DNA from: Seinonella peptonophila | GTDB taxonomy: Bacteria > Bacillota > Bacilli > Thermoactinomycetales > Thermoactinomycetaceae | DNA length: 61,885 nucleotides | Assembly (NCBI RefSeq): GCF_900129355.1 | Contig: NZ_FQVL01000016.1 | Span: forward strand, 1-61,885 | Direction of reading: 5' to 3' | In this document: positions 16,714 through 25,447 of the stretch, in pieces | Layout of the letters: each line of letters opens with the position of its first letter | How positions within the stretch are numbered: position 1 is the stretch's first letter | Position numbers and translations under genes: made by a program | The notes under the pieces: generated by a model | What the model saw: only the letters and a program-made list of their open reading frames with translations | Database searches by the model: none | Told to the model about the DNA's origin: nothing

Positions 16714-17364
16714 CTATGATTTGATCCATTTTTCCCTAACTGCTTCTTTTACAGATACATCCAATCCTAAATTCTCTTCTACTTTCATTAGATCAACAGT
16801 GTCATCTAAAACTGGTTGTCGATCACGCAACATTTCTGGAGTCATTTCATCTTTTTTAATCATCTTTTCAAATCCATAATTATCAGACACAACTTTGTTT
16901 GCGATTGAATTTGCTTTCATGTAATGCTTAGGTTTTGCATTTCGAATTTGGCTGATCTGATCCATCGCGTTCTTTTGATGTTCTTTATCCATCATTCGGA
17001 AGACTGCAAAACCCTTAAGACCTGATTGTTGTCGTAAGGTTTTTAAGAGCTGTTTAACCCACTTTTTAAATTCGATTGCTTCCTCACGTCTAGAATTTAG
17101 TATTGCCTCATAAATCCCAAATTCCGAAATGATAGGTACTTGGGGTTTATATTTATAGTCTCGAAAGCAACCCGCGTAATCTTCGGTTTGCTTTTTCTTC
17201 CAATTGAAAGATTGTATCTCCTGCTGATCCATACGTTTTGTCATATCGTTTGAATCACGATAACCCAACGCTTCAGCTACATCTTTAGCAACTGCCCACC
17301 ATTCACCATCTTCACCTAAAACAAACCGAATTTCATGTTCTAACCATTTCTCGATTTTGATCAA
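16714..17364 (-). CDS. BRO-N family phage antirepressor
   Basis: About 216 residues. The Bro-N domain covers residues 1-110: EIRFVLGEDGEWWAVAKDVAEALGY with the typical W-x-A-x-D-V-A-x-x-L-G-Y, then ISEFGIYEAILNSRREEAIEFKKWV. The C-terminal half is charged. I chose the TTG at 17364 because it follows GGAGGTTATTCAA; upstream in-frame ATGs lack a site and overlap a terminator. Phage antirepressors of this type bind DNA and oppose a repressor. A second Bro-N relic lies at 61643-61795. Confidence 0.8.
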   Translation of the reverse strand: MIKIEKWLEHEIRFVLGEDGEWWAVAKDVAEALGYRDSNDMTKRMDQQEIQSFNWKKKQTEDYAGCFRDYKYKPQVPIISEFGIYEAILNSRREEAIEFKKWVKQLLKTLRQQSGLKGFAVFRMMDKEHQKNAMDQISQIRNAKPKHYMKANSIANKVVSDNYGFEKMIKKDEMTPEMLRDRQPVLDDTVDLMKVEENLGLDVSVKEAVREKWIKS

Positions 17365-17397
17365 TTGAATAACCTCCAAAAGCTGTTTTAGACAAAC

Positions 17398-17420
17398 AAA
17401 AAAGAAGCCCGTAGGCTTCC
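17398..17420 (-). terminator. Rho-independent terminator
   Basis: On the minus strand GAAGCC, loop TACG, GGCTTC and TTTTTTG. It separates the 17423-17659 gene from the BRO gene. Confidence 0.8.
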
Positions 17421-17422
17421 AT

Positions 17423-17659
17423 TTACCAATTGTCGATATCATCACATTCATCAAAATTAAGCGCAGTTCTTAATCCATTGATAAAGGCTTCATATGCTAC
17501 GTTGAACGCCTGCTGCTCACAATCCTTTTTGATCAAAAGAATAAATTCACCTAAATCCTCAAAAGTAAAAACAAAAGAACCTGGTTGAATTAACCTAGGT
17601 TCTTGTAATTTCCTCTCATATGAATAATCTTGTTATGAATAATCTTGTGATGTTTGCAT
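17423..17659 (-). pseudogene. Small phage-like gene broken by a 15-base tandem duplication
   Basis: A strong AAGGAGGCTTGAAT site precedes ATG 17659. The frame reads MQTSQDYS, TAA, then QDYSYERKLQEPRLIQPGSF and stays open to 17423. The TAA arises in a tandem repeat of a 15-base unit (CAAGATTATTCATAA/T). Without the first copy the ORF would encode about 73 residues. Function unknown. Slippage duplication is the likely cause. Confidence 0.6.
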
Positions 17660-17671
17660 ATTCAAGCCTCC

Positions 17672-17971
17672 TTAAAAAGGCAAATCATTAGCTGCTTCTT
17701 TCACTTCTTCATCTGTCTTCACTTCATCCACTTCAGGAACTTCAAAACCGATTCGGGTAACATCAAATCTGATTTTAGTAAGATCCTTTATCATATGTTC
17801 TTCTGATTTCACAAACAAAACTTTGGAAAATAAATCATAGTTGAATTTCTGTCCCGCTGTAGCTTCAAAATTAGATTTTTGTGTATCCAACAGTGCATTT
17901 ACATTCATTACAGGCACTAAAGTAACCGTTGTGTCTGTATCTTGACCTATCTTAGAAATTTTAAAAGGCAT
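17672..17971 (-). CDS. Hypothetical protein with an SSB-like acidic C-terminal tail
   Basis: 99 residues. The body has a beta-rich pattern (TTVTLVPVMNVNALL; IRFDVTRIGFEVPEV). It ends DEEVKEAANDLPF, which closely resembles the acidic D-D-x-P-F tip of single-stranded DNA-binding proteins used to recruit replication partners. It is in a phage-like replication neighbourhood and overlaps the upstream gene by 25 bases, implying coupling. A short SSB-like or SSB-mimic role is possible. Confidence 0.6.
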   Translation of the reverse strand: MPFKISKIGQDTDTTVTLVPVMNVNALLDTQKSNFEATAGQKFNYDLFSKVLFVKSEEHMIKDLTKIRFDVTRIGFEVPEVDEVKTDEEVKEAANDLPF

Positions 17972-18267
17972 TGCCCTCGACTTAACTGGTCTAATTCAAC
18001 CATGCAATTGGCTAATACTGATCGATTCATGTATTTTTTAGAAGTGGAATATATGAGTATATTATTAAACTCAGATTCAACATAACTAACCCAATCAGAG
18101 ATAAAAGAATTTGCACAAAAGTTATTGTCTGAAAAAGGCTTTGGTCCATATCTTTTTTCATCTCTCTTGTATTGCTCCCAGGAATATCTTTTTCCTTGAA
18201 ACAAATAGAAGAGATGTAATTGTCTCTCATTAACGAAAATTTCCAACGCAAACAAGTAATCCTTCAT
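17947..18267 (-). CDS. Hypothetical phage-like protein
   Basis: 106 residues, predicted soluble, no recognised family (LFYLFQGKRYSWEQYKRDEK near residue 18; NNFCANSFISDWVSYV in the middle). GGGAG lies 8 bases before the ATG. It overlaps the start of the SSB-tail gene, so the two are co-translated. It is the first gene of this minus-strand phage-like run. Confidence 0.55.
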   Translation of the reverse strand: MKDYLFALEIFVNERQLHLFYLFQGKRYSWEQYKRDEKRYGPKPFSDNNFCANSFISDWVSYVESEFNNILIYSTSKKYMNRSVLANCMVELDQLSRGQCLLKFLR

Positions 18268-18415
18268 ACAATCAACTCCCTATTCCTGATTAACTCTATG
18301 TAAACAAATCAGCATTTCTTTATTTTGCTTTAGATAAAGACAAAAACAAATCAATATAAATGAATAATCTGAAAAAAATAACACCTATAAAATTACTTAT
18401 TCATTGAGGAACAAT

Positions 18416-18783
18416 ATGTCGAATGAAGAAAAAATCAAGTCTGGTTACTGATCTATTGCTACATAATAGCAACTAAAACAATATACTCTTGATAGCCTAG
18501 GTTTAATGGAATTGGAAAATTTAAATTTGGAAGGTAAAGCAGGAAGGTTCTTAGGTTTCTTAAGAGGCAATAAAATAGTTGATAACATGCGTAAGCTCGA
18601 ACAGATAACATATAGTGTTGGAATAAGTAAAAGGAATGAATTGAGATCATTCTTCCTAAACTCGAAAAAGCCTCTGATAAAAAAATAAAAATAATAAAAG
18701 ATTCTACAGAAGACGTGACAAGTATTGCTGAATACGTTTTTACAAATAATAATGTATTAGAGATTTCAGCCATTTTCATTTAA
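18416..18783 (+). pseudogene. Decayed small gene of unknown family
   Basis: Plus-strand coding character is spread over several frames: MSNEEKIKSGY near 18416 (GAGGAACA before its ATG), MELENLNLEGKAGRFLGFLR from 18506, and LPKLEKASDKKIKIIKD to NVLEISAIFI ending at 18783. Two frameshifts would join them into a roughly 120-residue protein. Function unknown. Confidence 0.35.
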
Positions 18784-18796
18784 ATCACTCCTAGAG

Positions 18797-18838
18797 CAAA
18801 AACGTCCAATCCCTTATTTCCCAATTGGATCGGACGTC
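18797..18838 (-). terminator. Rho-independent terminator
   Basis: ACGTCC/GGACGT with an inner ATCC/GGAT stem. On the minus strand it is followed by a T5 tract. It ends the plsC-like gene. Confidence 0.65.
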
Positions 18839-18853
18839 TAACTTTGGATCTGT

Positions 18854-19492
18854 TTAATCCCATTCCGAAAAATTTCCCATATTCGCAAGCGAACTCATTC
18901 GATGGTTCAATTCCTCCATAAATGGCTTTCTATCATTTCTACAAAAGAATTTCTCACCTACAAAAACATCTACGAATAAAGGAACTAAAACTGGATCTCC
19001 TTTTGGCAATGCTTTCCCAAAACCGTGTATAAAGACAGGGTAGATCGGAACTTCATTTAATTTCTTCATTAAATGATATATCCCTGATTTATATCTTTGT
19101 AACTGTTCAGGCTCACCACGAGTTCCTTCAGGATATAAGATGACAATTTCTCCTTTAGCCAACGCCTTATATACTTCTGCGAATAATTGATCGATCTTCC
19201 TCCATTTTTGGCGTTCAAGCGGAAGTATGTTCATGATATTAAGTGAAAACCATGAAATCCATTTTTTTCGTAAGAAATAGTCAGCAGCAGCAATCGGGCG
19301 AATTTGATGCAACATATAAAAAGGAAATAACGACATTAACAACAAAGTGTCCAAATGGGAGTTGTGGTTAGCCACTATAATAGCTGGACCTTTTTTAGGA
19401 AGACCTTCCTTGTTTCGAATATTGACTCCTAAAATGATAAACAAAATGGGACGAACAATGAGCAAGAAAAACAAAATTTGCAGTAACCTCAT
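18854..19492 (-). CDS. PlsC-like 1-acyl-glycerol-3-phosphate acyltransferase
   Basis: About 212 residues with an N-terminal membrane helix. The acyltransferase motif NHNSHLDT (HX4D) lies near residue 40, and PEGTRG, which binds the phosphate of the acceptor, near 122. I chose ATG 19492, which follows AGGAGTGTGT; the longer frame has no site. It lies 19 bases downstream of a CdsA-like gene. Together they would make phosphatidic acid and then CDP-diacylglycerol. The pair resembles plsC-ynbB type accessory lipid genes. Confidence 0.85.
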   Translation of the reverse strand: MRLLQILFFLLIVRPILFIILGVNIRNKEGLPKKGPAIIVANHNSHLDTLLLMSLFPFYMLHQIRPIAAADYFLRKKWISWFSLNIMNILPLERQKWRKIDQLFAEVYKALAKGEIVILYPEGTRGEPEQLQRYKSGIYHLMKKLNEVPIYPVFIHGFGKALPKGDPVLVPLFVDVFVGEKFFCRNDRKPFMEELNHRMSSLANMGNFSEWD

Positions 19493-19511
19493 ACACACTC
19501 CTGTATTTCTC

Positions 19512-20462
19512 TTAATAATAGAAGTAGTGCATATAATGAAAGAAAATAGGTGCATTAAACATTAAGCTATCTAATCGACTTAGCACTCCACCATGACCAG
19601 GAATGAGTTCCTCTGGTTTCACTCCTAAATCATATTTCAAAGAAGAAATATTGACTGCTCCCATAAACCCTCCTATGCTCAAAATGAAACCACAAAACAA
19701 AGAATGAATGGCGTTCAAAGGGGTTAACATCGGGGCTAATAAATAAGACATACTTATTGTTACAATCATTCCTCCTGTAAAGCCTTCCCAAGTTTTAGTT
19801 TGGGGTGAAGCAAGTGAATGTCTCCCCCACCTCCTCCCTATCAAAAAATGTGCTGTGTCATTTACACGAGTTAAGATCAGCACATAAAGCAATAGACCCG
19901 CTCCCTCATAATTGACTTCTGAAGAAGGAGGAAGAATAAATAGATAAGAGATATGACTGATACTAAAAACCATCAACATCAATCCCCAATGAATCGATCC
20001 CACAGAACGTAAGAATCGGTGACTATCCCCTGTTAAACTGACCATGAAAGGTATCAATAGAAACATATATACTGGAATGTAAATAATGAACATGCCATAC
20101 CACTTGATATAGATCCAGTAAAATTGGGTTGGAATAGCTAGATAAGCAAAAAAAAGCACCCTTCGATGCGCTCTTGCATTAGGGATAAGTGTAAAAAATT
20201 CCTTTAACGCCAAAAAACTAATCAAACCAAAAAAAGCAACTGAAAGTCTAGAGTGGATGATCACTGCAATTAGAAAAATGCCAACCATTAACCACCAAAA
20301 ACGAATACTAATATGAACAACCTGTAATTCCTTTTGCTTTCTCTGCTTCCACCATTTATACAATAGGCTCACAATGATCAAAATACTGACGAGGGACCAA
20401 AAAACAATGAAAATGTGGTGAGATTGAATCTTCAATGAAAACTCCTCTCTGTTGATTCCCAC
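19512..20462 (-). CDS. Phosphatidate cytidylyltransferase-like protein (CdsA/YnbB type)
   Basis: 316 residues, about eight transmembrane helices. The family signature is near the C-terminus: VNISSLKYDLGVKPEELIPG, then HGGVLSRLDS, with the catalytic-region Lys-x-Asp and HGG-x5-D pattern. RVNDTAHFLIGRRWGRH near residue 200 matches the CDP-diacylglycerol synthase core. It acts in the membrane on phosphatidate plus CTP. SD-like sequence before the ATG is weak but present (GGAATC). It appears to be a paralogue accompanying PlsC rather than the housekeeping cdsA. Confidence 0.82.
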   Translation of the reverse strand: MGINREEFSLKIQSHHIFIVFWSLVSILIIVSLLYKWWKQRKQKELQVVHISIRFWWLMVGIFLIAVIIHSRLSVAFFGLISFLALKEFFTLIPNARAHRRVLFFAYLAIPTQFYWIYIKWYGMFIIYIPVYMFLLIPFMVSLTGDSHRFLRSVGSIHWGLMLMVFSISHISYLFILPPSSEVNYEGAGLLLYVLILTRVNDTAHFLIGRRWGRHSLASPQTKTWEGFTGGMIVTISMSYLLAPMLTPLNAIHSLFCGFILSIGGFMGAVNISSLKYDLGVKPEELIPGHGGVLSRLDSLMFNAPIFFHYMHYFYY

Positions 20463-20608
20463 TTCATTTCCACTATCAACTATTTAGATAATTTACTATT
20501 ATCAGTATAAAAAGTCAATGAGTCACCATATCATTTATCGAATATTATTGCTAGTACGGAAAATATGATTTATAATCATTACATATTTTGTAAGAGAGGA
20601 AAATGTTC

Positions 20609-20947
20609 ATGTCGTTAGCCACACTTATTTTTGAGCAACGTATTTTCAATCATTTGAGCGAAAATCAACTGGCATCCATTGTGCAGCAACCTGTAAATAT
20701 CATTCGAGAATGGGAAGAAGGCATAAGCCAACCAAGTCTAAGAGAGATACTCATTATGAAAGTTGCTTTGAAGATTCCAATGGAATTACTTCTTCGTAAT
20801 CTTTCAAACGAGGGCGCTATTTCTGATGACTTTGATATAGAGGATATAACTTTTTGCTTGGGTGATCGTAAATTATCGAAAGAAGAAGAACAAAAGATTG
20901 TAGAGCTTGTTCTTGATGCAATAGGTGTTCCTGATGAGTACCGCTGA
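20609..20947 (+). CDS. XRE-like helix-turn-helix protein
   Basis: 112 residues. Residues 10-60 form an XRE-type helix-turn-helix (LSENQLASIVQQPVNIIREW, EEGISQPSLREILIMKVAL). The acidic C-terminal helix contains KEEEQKIVELVLDAIG. GAGAGG lies 9 bases before the ATG at 20609. Its last codons overlap the TetR start, so the two regulators are translationally coupled and may act on the same promoters. Confidence 0.7.
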   Translation: MSLATLIFEQRIFNHLSENQLASIVQQPVNIIREWEEGISQPSLREILIMKVALKIPMELLLRNLSNEGAISDDFDIEDITFCLGDRKLSKEEEQKIVELVLDAIGVPDEYR

Positions 20948-21512
20948 TCAAATATTTCATGGCGCTATACAAGAATTTGCGAATCGTGGTTTCGACCAAG
21001 CAACCATTGATGATATTGCACAACAAGCTGGAGTAGCCAAAGGAACTATTTATTACCACTTTAAGAATGGAAAAGAGGAACTATTTAAATTTATAATGAA
21101 TCATGGAATGGATCAGCTTATCGACTATACGAAAACTAGTATTGAAAGCCATCAACATCGTGAATCACAATTACACGCATGGTTAAAAGCACATATTCAG
21201 TTTTCCATAGAAAATCAAGAATTTATTAAGTTGATGTTCAACGAAGGTTTTGGAAAAAAAGATCGCCAAAAGCAATGTCGCAGGAAAATTAGAAAGTATA
21301 TAGAGTTTATCGCATCCATTCTTGCAGAGAAACAACCTCATACTTTACGGCACTATCAAACAGCGACTGCCATTTTTGGAGCTGCCAGCATATCCATTAT
21401 CCAAACACTTTATCATCTTGAGGATCAGCAACCAGCACATGATGAAATCCGTATCCTCGAACAAGTATTATGGCAGTTGATTCAATCAAGCTTACATCAA
21501 GTCAAAAGATGA
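20934..21512 (+). CDS. TetR/AcrR-family transcriptional regulator
   Basis: 192 residues. The HTH spans residues 4-50 (FHGAIQEFANRGFDQATIDD, GVAKGTIYYHFKNGKEELF). I chose ATG 20934 with AGGTG 6 bases upstream, rather than GTG 20925. It overlaps the end of the XRE-like gene. A decayed partial copy of this gene and its 3' flank lies at 31526-31735. The target is unknown. Confidence 0.88.
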   Translation: MSTADQIFHGAIQEFANRGFDQATIDDIAQQAGVAKGTIYYHFKNGKEELFKFIMNHGMDQLIDYTKTSIESHQHRESQLHAWLKAHIQFSIENQEFIKLMFNEGFGKKDRQKQCRRKIRKYIEFIASILAEKQPHTLRHYQTATAIFGAASISIIQTLYHLEDQQPAHDEIRILEQVLWQLIQSSLHQVKR

Positions 21513-22025
21513 CCTAATCAACAATTGGTAAAACAAACTATTCAATTAGAAATCTTAATCATTCCCTTCAGTCTCCATTGAGGGGATTTACTTTATTAAA
21601 TGATCTGCTATTTTGAAACCTGACAATCTTTCAGTCCAAGAAATAAACCTTAACTTTTCGGAATTTCCTTGCATCCATAATCTCATTCTACATGAATGCC
21701 TCAATATTCTCAATGTATTTGGGACAACCGCAAAACTTGCCCCTATCCTATACTTTTCAACGACATTACGAATTAATCGTGTGCAATGATCCTGCTTTCT
21801 GTGAGCGAAATACAAGGGAATTCTCTTAAAATGCTTAATCCTTTGACGGACATATATAGCCAAGAGGCAGCTGCAGTAGCAGCCATATTGCCATCTTCTG
21901 CAGCGTGAATACTGTGTTATATGACGTATCCGACTTCTTAGCATTACTTTCATACTGCTTTTCTGTTTCAATTTTACTTCAGTAATGTATATTTCAGTAA
22001 AGTCTTTTTATAAAACGTCACTAAC

Positions 22026-22478
22026 TTATTTGTTACCGAGTTGTTCCGCCAAACCGATTAGAAGTCCTTCGGTTCCACGAATGTAGCAGAGCCGATACGA
22101 GTCCTCAAACTGAATCACTTCGCCAACGAGCTGAGCACCATACTTAGTGAGTCTGGATACCATTTCGTCAATGTCTTCAACGGTGAACATAACACGTAGA
22201 TAACCAAGTGCGTTTACAGGAGCATTCCGGTGATCTGATATAGTAGGTGGGTTGAGAAATCGCGAAAGTTCAAGTCGGCTGTGGCCATCTGGGGTAACCA
22301 TCATCGCAATCTCTACGCACTGAGAACCCAGTCCAGTTACGCGACCAGCCCATTCACCTTCAACTGTGGTTCGCCCTTCGAGTTTCAATCCAATCTCCTC
22401 GAAGAAAGAAATTGCATCATCAAGGGATTCTACAACAATGCCGACATTGTCCATTCTTAGTAATTTGTTTTTTGCCAT
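22026..22478 (-). CDS. VOC/glyoxalase-family protein
   Basis: 150 residues, one VOC unit of two beta-alpha-beta-beta-beta modules (MDNVGIVVESLDDAISFFEE; VNALGYLRVMFTVEDIDEMV). It ends with the LCYIRGTEGLLIGLAE edge, whose Glu may bind metal. AAGGAGATAAAATT precedes the ATG. It is a single gene; possible roles are glyoxalase, antibiotic sequestration or ring cleavage. Confidence 0.82.
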   Translation of the reverse strand: MAKNKLLRMDNVGIVVESLDDAISFFEEIGLKLEGRTTVEGEWAGRVTGLGSQCVEIAMMVTPDGHSRLELSRFLNPPTISDHRNAPVNALGYLRVMFTVEDIDEMVSRLTKYGAQLVGEVIQFEDSYRLCYIRGTEGLLIGLAEQLGNK

Positions 22479-22640
22479 AATTTTATCTCCTTATGTGTAA
22501 AAATTTATTATCTGATCATCTTCATAATTAATCTATAAAAAATTACAAATTCCTTCCAACCAAAAAACGCCTTGTCACAGTTTAGGAAATGTGAAATTGG
22601 GTTTTTAGGTATGTCATATAACATCTGCAAAGAGCCAGTG

Positions 22641-22825
22641 CCTTAAACATAATTCATCAATGCTATCAGTATCTGGAATACTCTACATCTAACAAAGCAG
22701 TTGAATATCTAAACAATCAGGTAGTTTTTATTGAAGACTTATTGCACCATATGTCACCTTTAGGATGGGAACATATCAATTTACTAGAAGAATACCGTTT
22801 TAATTCGGGGAAAGTGGTATCATAA
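22641..22825 (+). pseudogene. Tn3-family transposase C-terminal fossil
   Basis: Two frames joined by a shift read AISIWNTLHL, then KAVEYLNNQ and LLHHMSPLGWEHINLLEEYR before a stop at 22825. This matches the conserved end of Tn3 TnpA (IxLWNTVYL ... AVxxL ... LSPLGWEHINLTGDY). No inverted repeat or resolvase is visible, so it is only a remnant. Confidence 0.75.
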
Positions 22826-22949
22826 GATTTTTTAAAATCATTAAAACCTTCTTGGTATTGACAAAAATGAGAGAATCATCAGGAACATGGGCTTAAAGTT
22901 GTAAATCTGCATTTTCCTGACGCTACTCCTACAAAATCTTTTATAAAAC

Positions 22950-24017
22950 TTATCTCTCTCTTATATCATCCTTTAGATGAATATTCTCCAAGTCGATTTC
23001 ACGCTTTGTTCCATGTTTTAATTTCGATTGAAACTTAGTTTTCAATTTGGCAGCTTTTCCTTTAGCCTCTTTCTTTAAATATTCAATATCTGACGGAGAG
23101 ACCGAGTGTTCATAAGGAATAAAGCCTTGTTCATTGATAATACCGTGAAGTGTAGTAATCACTTCTTCTCTACTCTCTTCTTTAATTATCTCATTTGATG
23201 GAACTTCATCTAACAAAAATTGATCAAACAAGTCTGGGTTCTTTTCTTCTTTTGCTACTTCATATAGCTCTAATATGCTTGAAAACTCATCTTGTACTTT
23301 TGACATTGCCGCGGTTTCTTCTTTTTTTGTCCATGTATCCTTTAGCGCTTTTAATTCATCTAAAGATTGATCAAAGTCATCTTCATATCGATCCAGGATT
23401 TGTTGTTCTTCTATTTTTTGCTGCCGATAGCTTTCAATCTCTGATAATTTTTCTGGATCATGATCCCAAAAATGATTTTGCTCAATATCTTCCTTGATAA
23501 AATTTAACTCTGCTAAAAATTCTTCTTTTGTACTTGCACCCCTTAGCCGTTCATACAATTCGTTATAATAATCCTCATCATGAGTAATGGTATGGGGAAT
23601 TTCTTTTTCTTCTAACTCATGAAGATTGCTGCTTCGCATCCAAACTCCATTAAAATGTTGATTAATTGGCCATTCTTCTAAAGGTAAATATTGATATTCT
23701 TCTGGAGGAAAGAATTCATCAAATAGTTCCCGAACATCACGTGCAGCTTTGATTCGACCGTCTGCCAGCGGAATGATATGGTGAGCAGCATGATTTTGAA
23801 TTGCAAACTCCTCATTTTTCGCTAAATTCTTTCCTAATATCTCTCCAGATCGACTCCTAATTTGCTTACTTGTCAATGTTTGTGCATTTTTATCTGATGT
23901 TTTCACGCTGATGATAACCTCTTTTTTTCTACCTTGATTAGAAACGTAACGAACTATTTTATCGTAGAAATTAAAATTATAATGAATTGAATAGAACATT
24001 GGACTTTGTTCATTCAT
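22950..24017 (-). CDS. AHH-type HNH nuclease toxin
   Basis: 355 residues. Residues 70-135 carry the AHH signature AAHHIIPL followed by AARDVRELFDEF and INQHFNGVWMR, the His-His and Asn pattern of the AHH superfamily of polymorphic-toxin DNases. The C-terminal 200 residues are highly charged and helical. There is no N-terminal trafficking domain (LXG, WXG or signal), so it may be a C-terminal toxin module separated from its carrier. Two Imm11-like genes are divergent 62 bases away. Confidence 0.65.
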   Translation of the reverse strand: MNEQSPMFYSIHYNFNFYDKIVRYVSNQGRKKEVIISVKTSDKNAQTLTSKQIRSRSGEILGKNLAKNEEFAIQNHAAHHIIPLADGRIKAARDVRELFDEFFPPEEYQYLPLEEWPINQHFNGVWMRSSNLHELEEKEIPHTITHDEDYYNELYERLRGASTKEEFLAELNFIKEDIEQNHFWDHDPEKLSEIESYRQQKIEEQQILDRYEDDFDQSLDELKALKDTWTKKEETAAMSKVQDEFSSILELYEVAKEEKNPDLFDQFLLDEVPSNEIIKEESREEVITTLHGIINEQGFIPYEHSVSPSDIEYLKKEAKGKAAKLKTKFQSKLKHGTKREIDLENIHLKDDIRER

Positions 24018-24079
24018 TATATTCTAAATTCAAAGTATGATACAATCAAAGCGAGCCTTCAGAAAGGAGCGATTTATCT

Positions 24080-24661
24080 TTGGCAGAGGTATATCAACTA
24101 CGTAATGAAAAATCTTATCGAACATGGGATTATGCCCATTATGTATCTTCAAGATACAATCAAACCATACTTTTCGACTTATTAAAAACCTATTGGGATT
24201 ATCCTCTACATCATGTATGGTCTCATTTTCCATTTCATGTACAGACGAATGAGGAAACGATACAATTTCCATATGCTAGCATGCAATTGTTTTTACCAGA
24301 GATCCTATTGTTCGATGCTTCAACCAAAATTCTCCTTGAACAAATCCTTTCTAAAACAGGTGAGTTTTTACCCATCCACAATCATGAGAAAGAGATCTAC
24401 TTTTATCATTTGCTCAAAAAGATACCTGCTCTTGATTTGGAACAATCGATCGTCCGACGTTACCCTAGCAATGGAGAAATTGCGAATTTCCATAAACTGG
24501 TTTTTAAACCTCACCTAATTAAAGATCAATATCTTTTCCAAATTCCCGAATCTTCCTCACGCATTTTTGTAACAGATCAGTTTGTTAAGGTCGTCAAGAA
24601 ATACCAGTTAAATGGTTTGCGTTTTATCCCGGTTTGGAAAAGTAGCCAGCAAGATCTATAG
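24080..24661 (+). CDS. Imm11/DUF1629-like immunity protein, copy 1
   Basis: 193 residues. The C-terminal part has the typical Imm11 pattern: HLIKDQYLFQIPESSSRIFV, then TDQFVKVVKKYQLNGLRFIPVW. I used the TTG at 24080, 9 bases after AAAGGAG. Imm11 proteins neutralise nuclease or related polymorphic toxins. Its position divergent from the AHH toxin gene supports pairing. Confidence 0.65.
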   Translation: MAEVYQLRNEKSYRTWDYAHYVSSRYNQTILFDLLKTYWDYPLHHVWSHFPFHVQTNEETIQFPYASMQLFLPEILLFDASTKILLEQILSKTGEFLPIHNHEKEIYFYHLLKKIPALDLEQSIVRRYPSNGEIANFHKLVFKPHLIKDQYLFQIPESSSRIFVTDQFVKVVKKYQLNGLRFIPVWKSSQQDL

Positions 24662-24677
24662 AAATGGAGGATCAGTT

Positions 24678-25220
24678 ATGCTGTCCGTCTATCGGGTATT
24701 CCGTAATCGTCGTTATTGCTTATTCCAGTTAAAAGATCCACAACCACTGTTTCAACTTCTACATAATTCAAACGATCACTCTTGGAAGTCTGAATGGAAT
24801 TCCCAACAGTTCTCACTAACAACAGGTCTTAAAGAACAAGAGCTATCCTATGGTGAACTCACTTTTCTTACACCATCTATTCCCTTATTGCATGAACAAT
24901 CAATTGAACTTTTAGCTCCACTACTAATTCCATACGGCGAACTCTTACCAATGTCCAGTGAGAATGGTATATACTACGCATATCATGTATTAAAGCCCTA
25001 TCATGCACTTAACATCGATCAAAGCACCATATACCCATATCCAAAACAACCAATGCTAATCGATAAGTATGATTTTCATAAAGAACAAGTAAAAGAACCT
25101 TTATTTTTCCGTTTACCTCAATCACCAGCTCCTTTTTTTGCTACTGATTCTTTTATGGACATTCTAGAAAAAACGCAATTCCAAGGATGGCAGTTTGAAC
25201 AATGCTGGAAGAGTGAATAA
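24678..25220 (+). CDS. Imm11/DUF1629-like immunity protein, copy 2
   Basis: 180 residues, a paralogue of the preceding protein: IYYAYHVLKPYHALNIDQS matches IYFYHLLKKIPALDLEQS, and the ending TDSFMDILEKTQFQGWQFEQ has the same TD-x-F ... GxxF layout. GGAGGATCAGTT precedes ATG 24678. It lies 16 bases after copy 1. Tandem immunity genes are common where toxin variants circulate. Confidence 0.65.
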   Translation: MLSVYRVFRNRRYCLFQLKDPQPLFQLLHNSNDHSWKSEWNSQQFSLTTGLKEQELSYGELTFLTPSIPLLHEQSIELLAPLLIPYGELLPMSSENGIYYAYHVLKPYHALNIDQSTIYPYPKQPMLIDKYDFHKEQVKEPLFFRLPQSPAPFFATDSFMDILEKTQFQGWQFEQCWKSE

Positions 25221-25248
25221 CCATCAACTCTTACTATTGATGGTTATT
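25216..25248 (+). terminator. Rho-independent terminator of the immunity operon
   Basis: AATAACCATCAA and TTGATGGTTATT form a 12-base-pair stem around a 9-base loop. The stem includes the stop codon of the second immunity gene. The T-tract is short. Confidence 0.7.
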
Positions 25249-25447
25249 CCAATTGCACTGTTTAAATTAATTCATCTAGCTCGCTTTGATGTTTTTGCAA
25301 CCATTCTTTCAATTAGTTTAATCTTGATAATATCAGTCATGAGGAGTTCATTTTCAACCGATTACTAATCAGAATGATTCGATATTTTTAGCCAGCCTAA
25401 ATATTTGATTTGCTGCGCCCTAATGGCATCCATAATCTGTTCCATTC

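Noticed and set aside
21588-21971. 127-codon minus-strand ORF downstream of the TetR gene
   Set aside because: Composition is Cys/Arg-rich and unlike a protein family I know, there is no clear ribosome binding site, and two other frames look equally coding-like. Possibly a relic; not supported.
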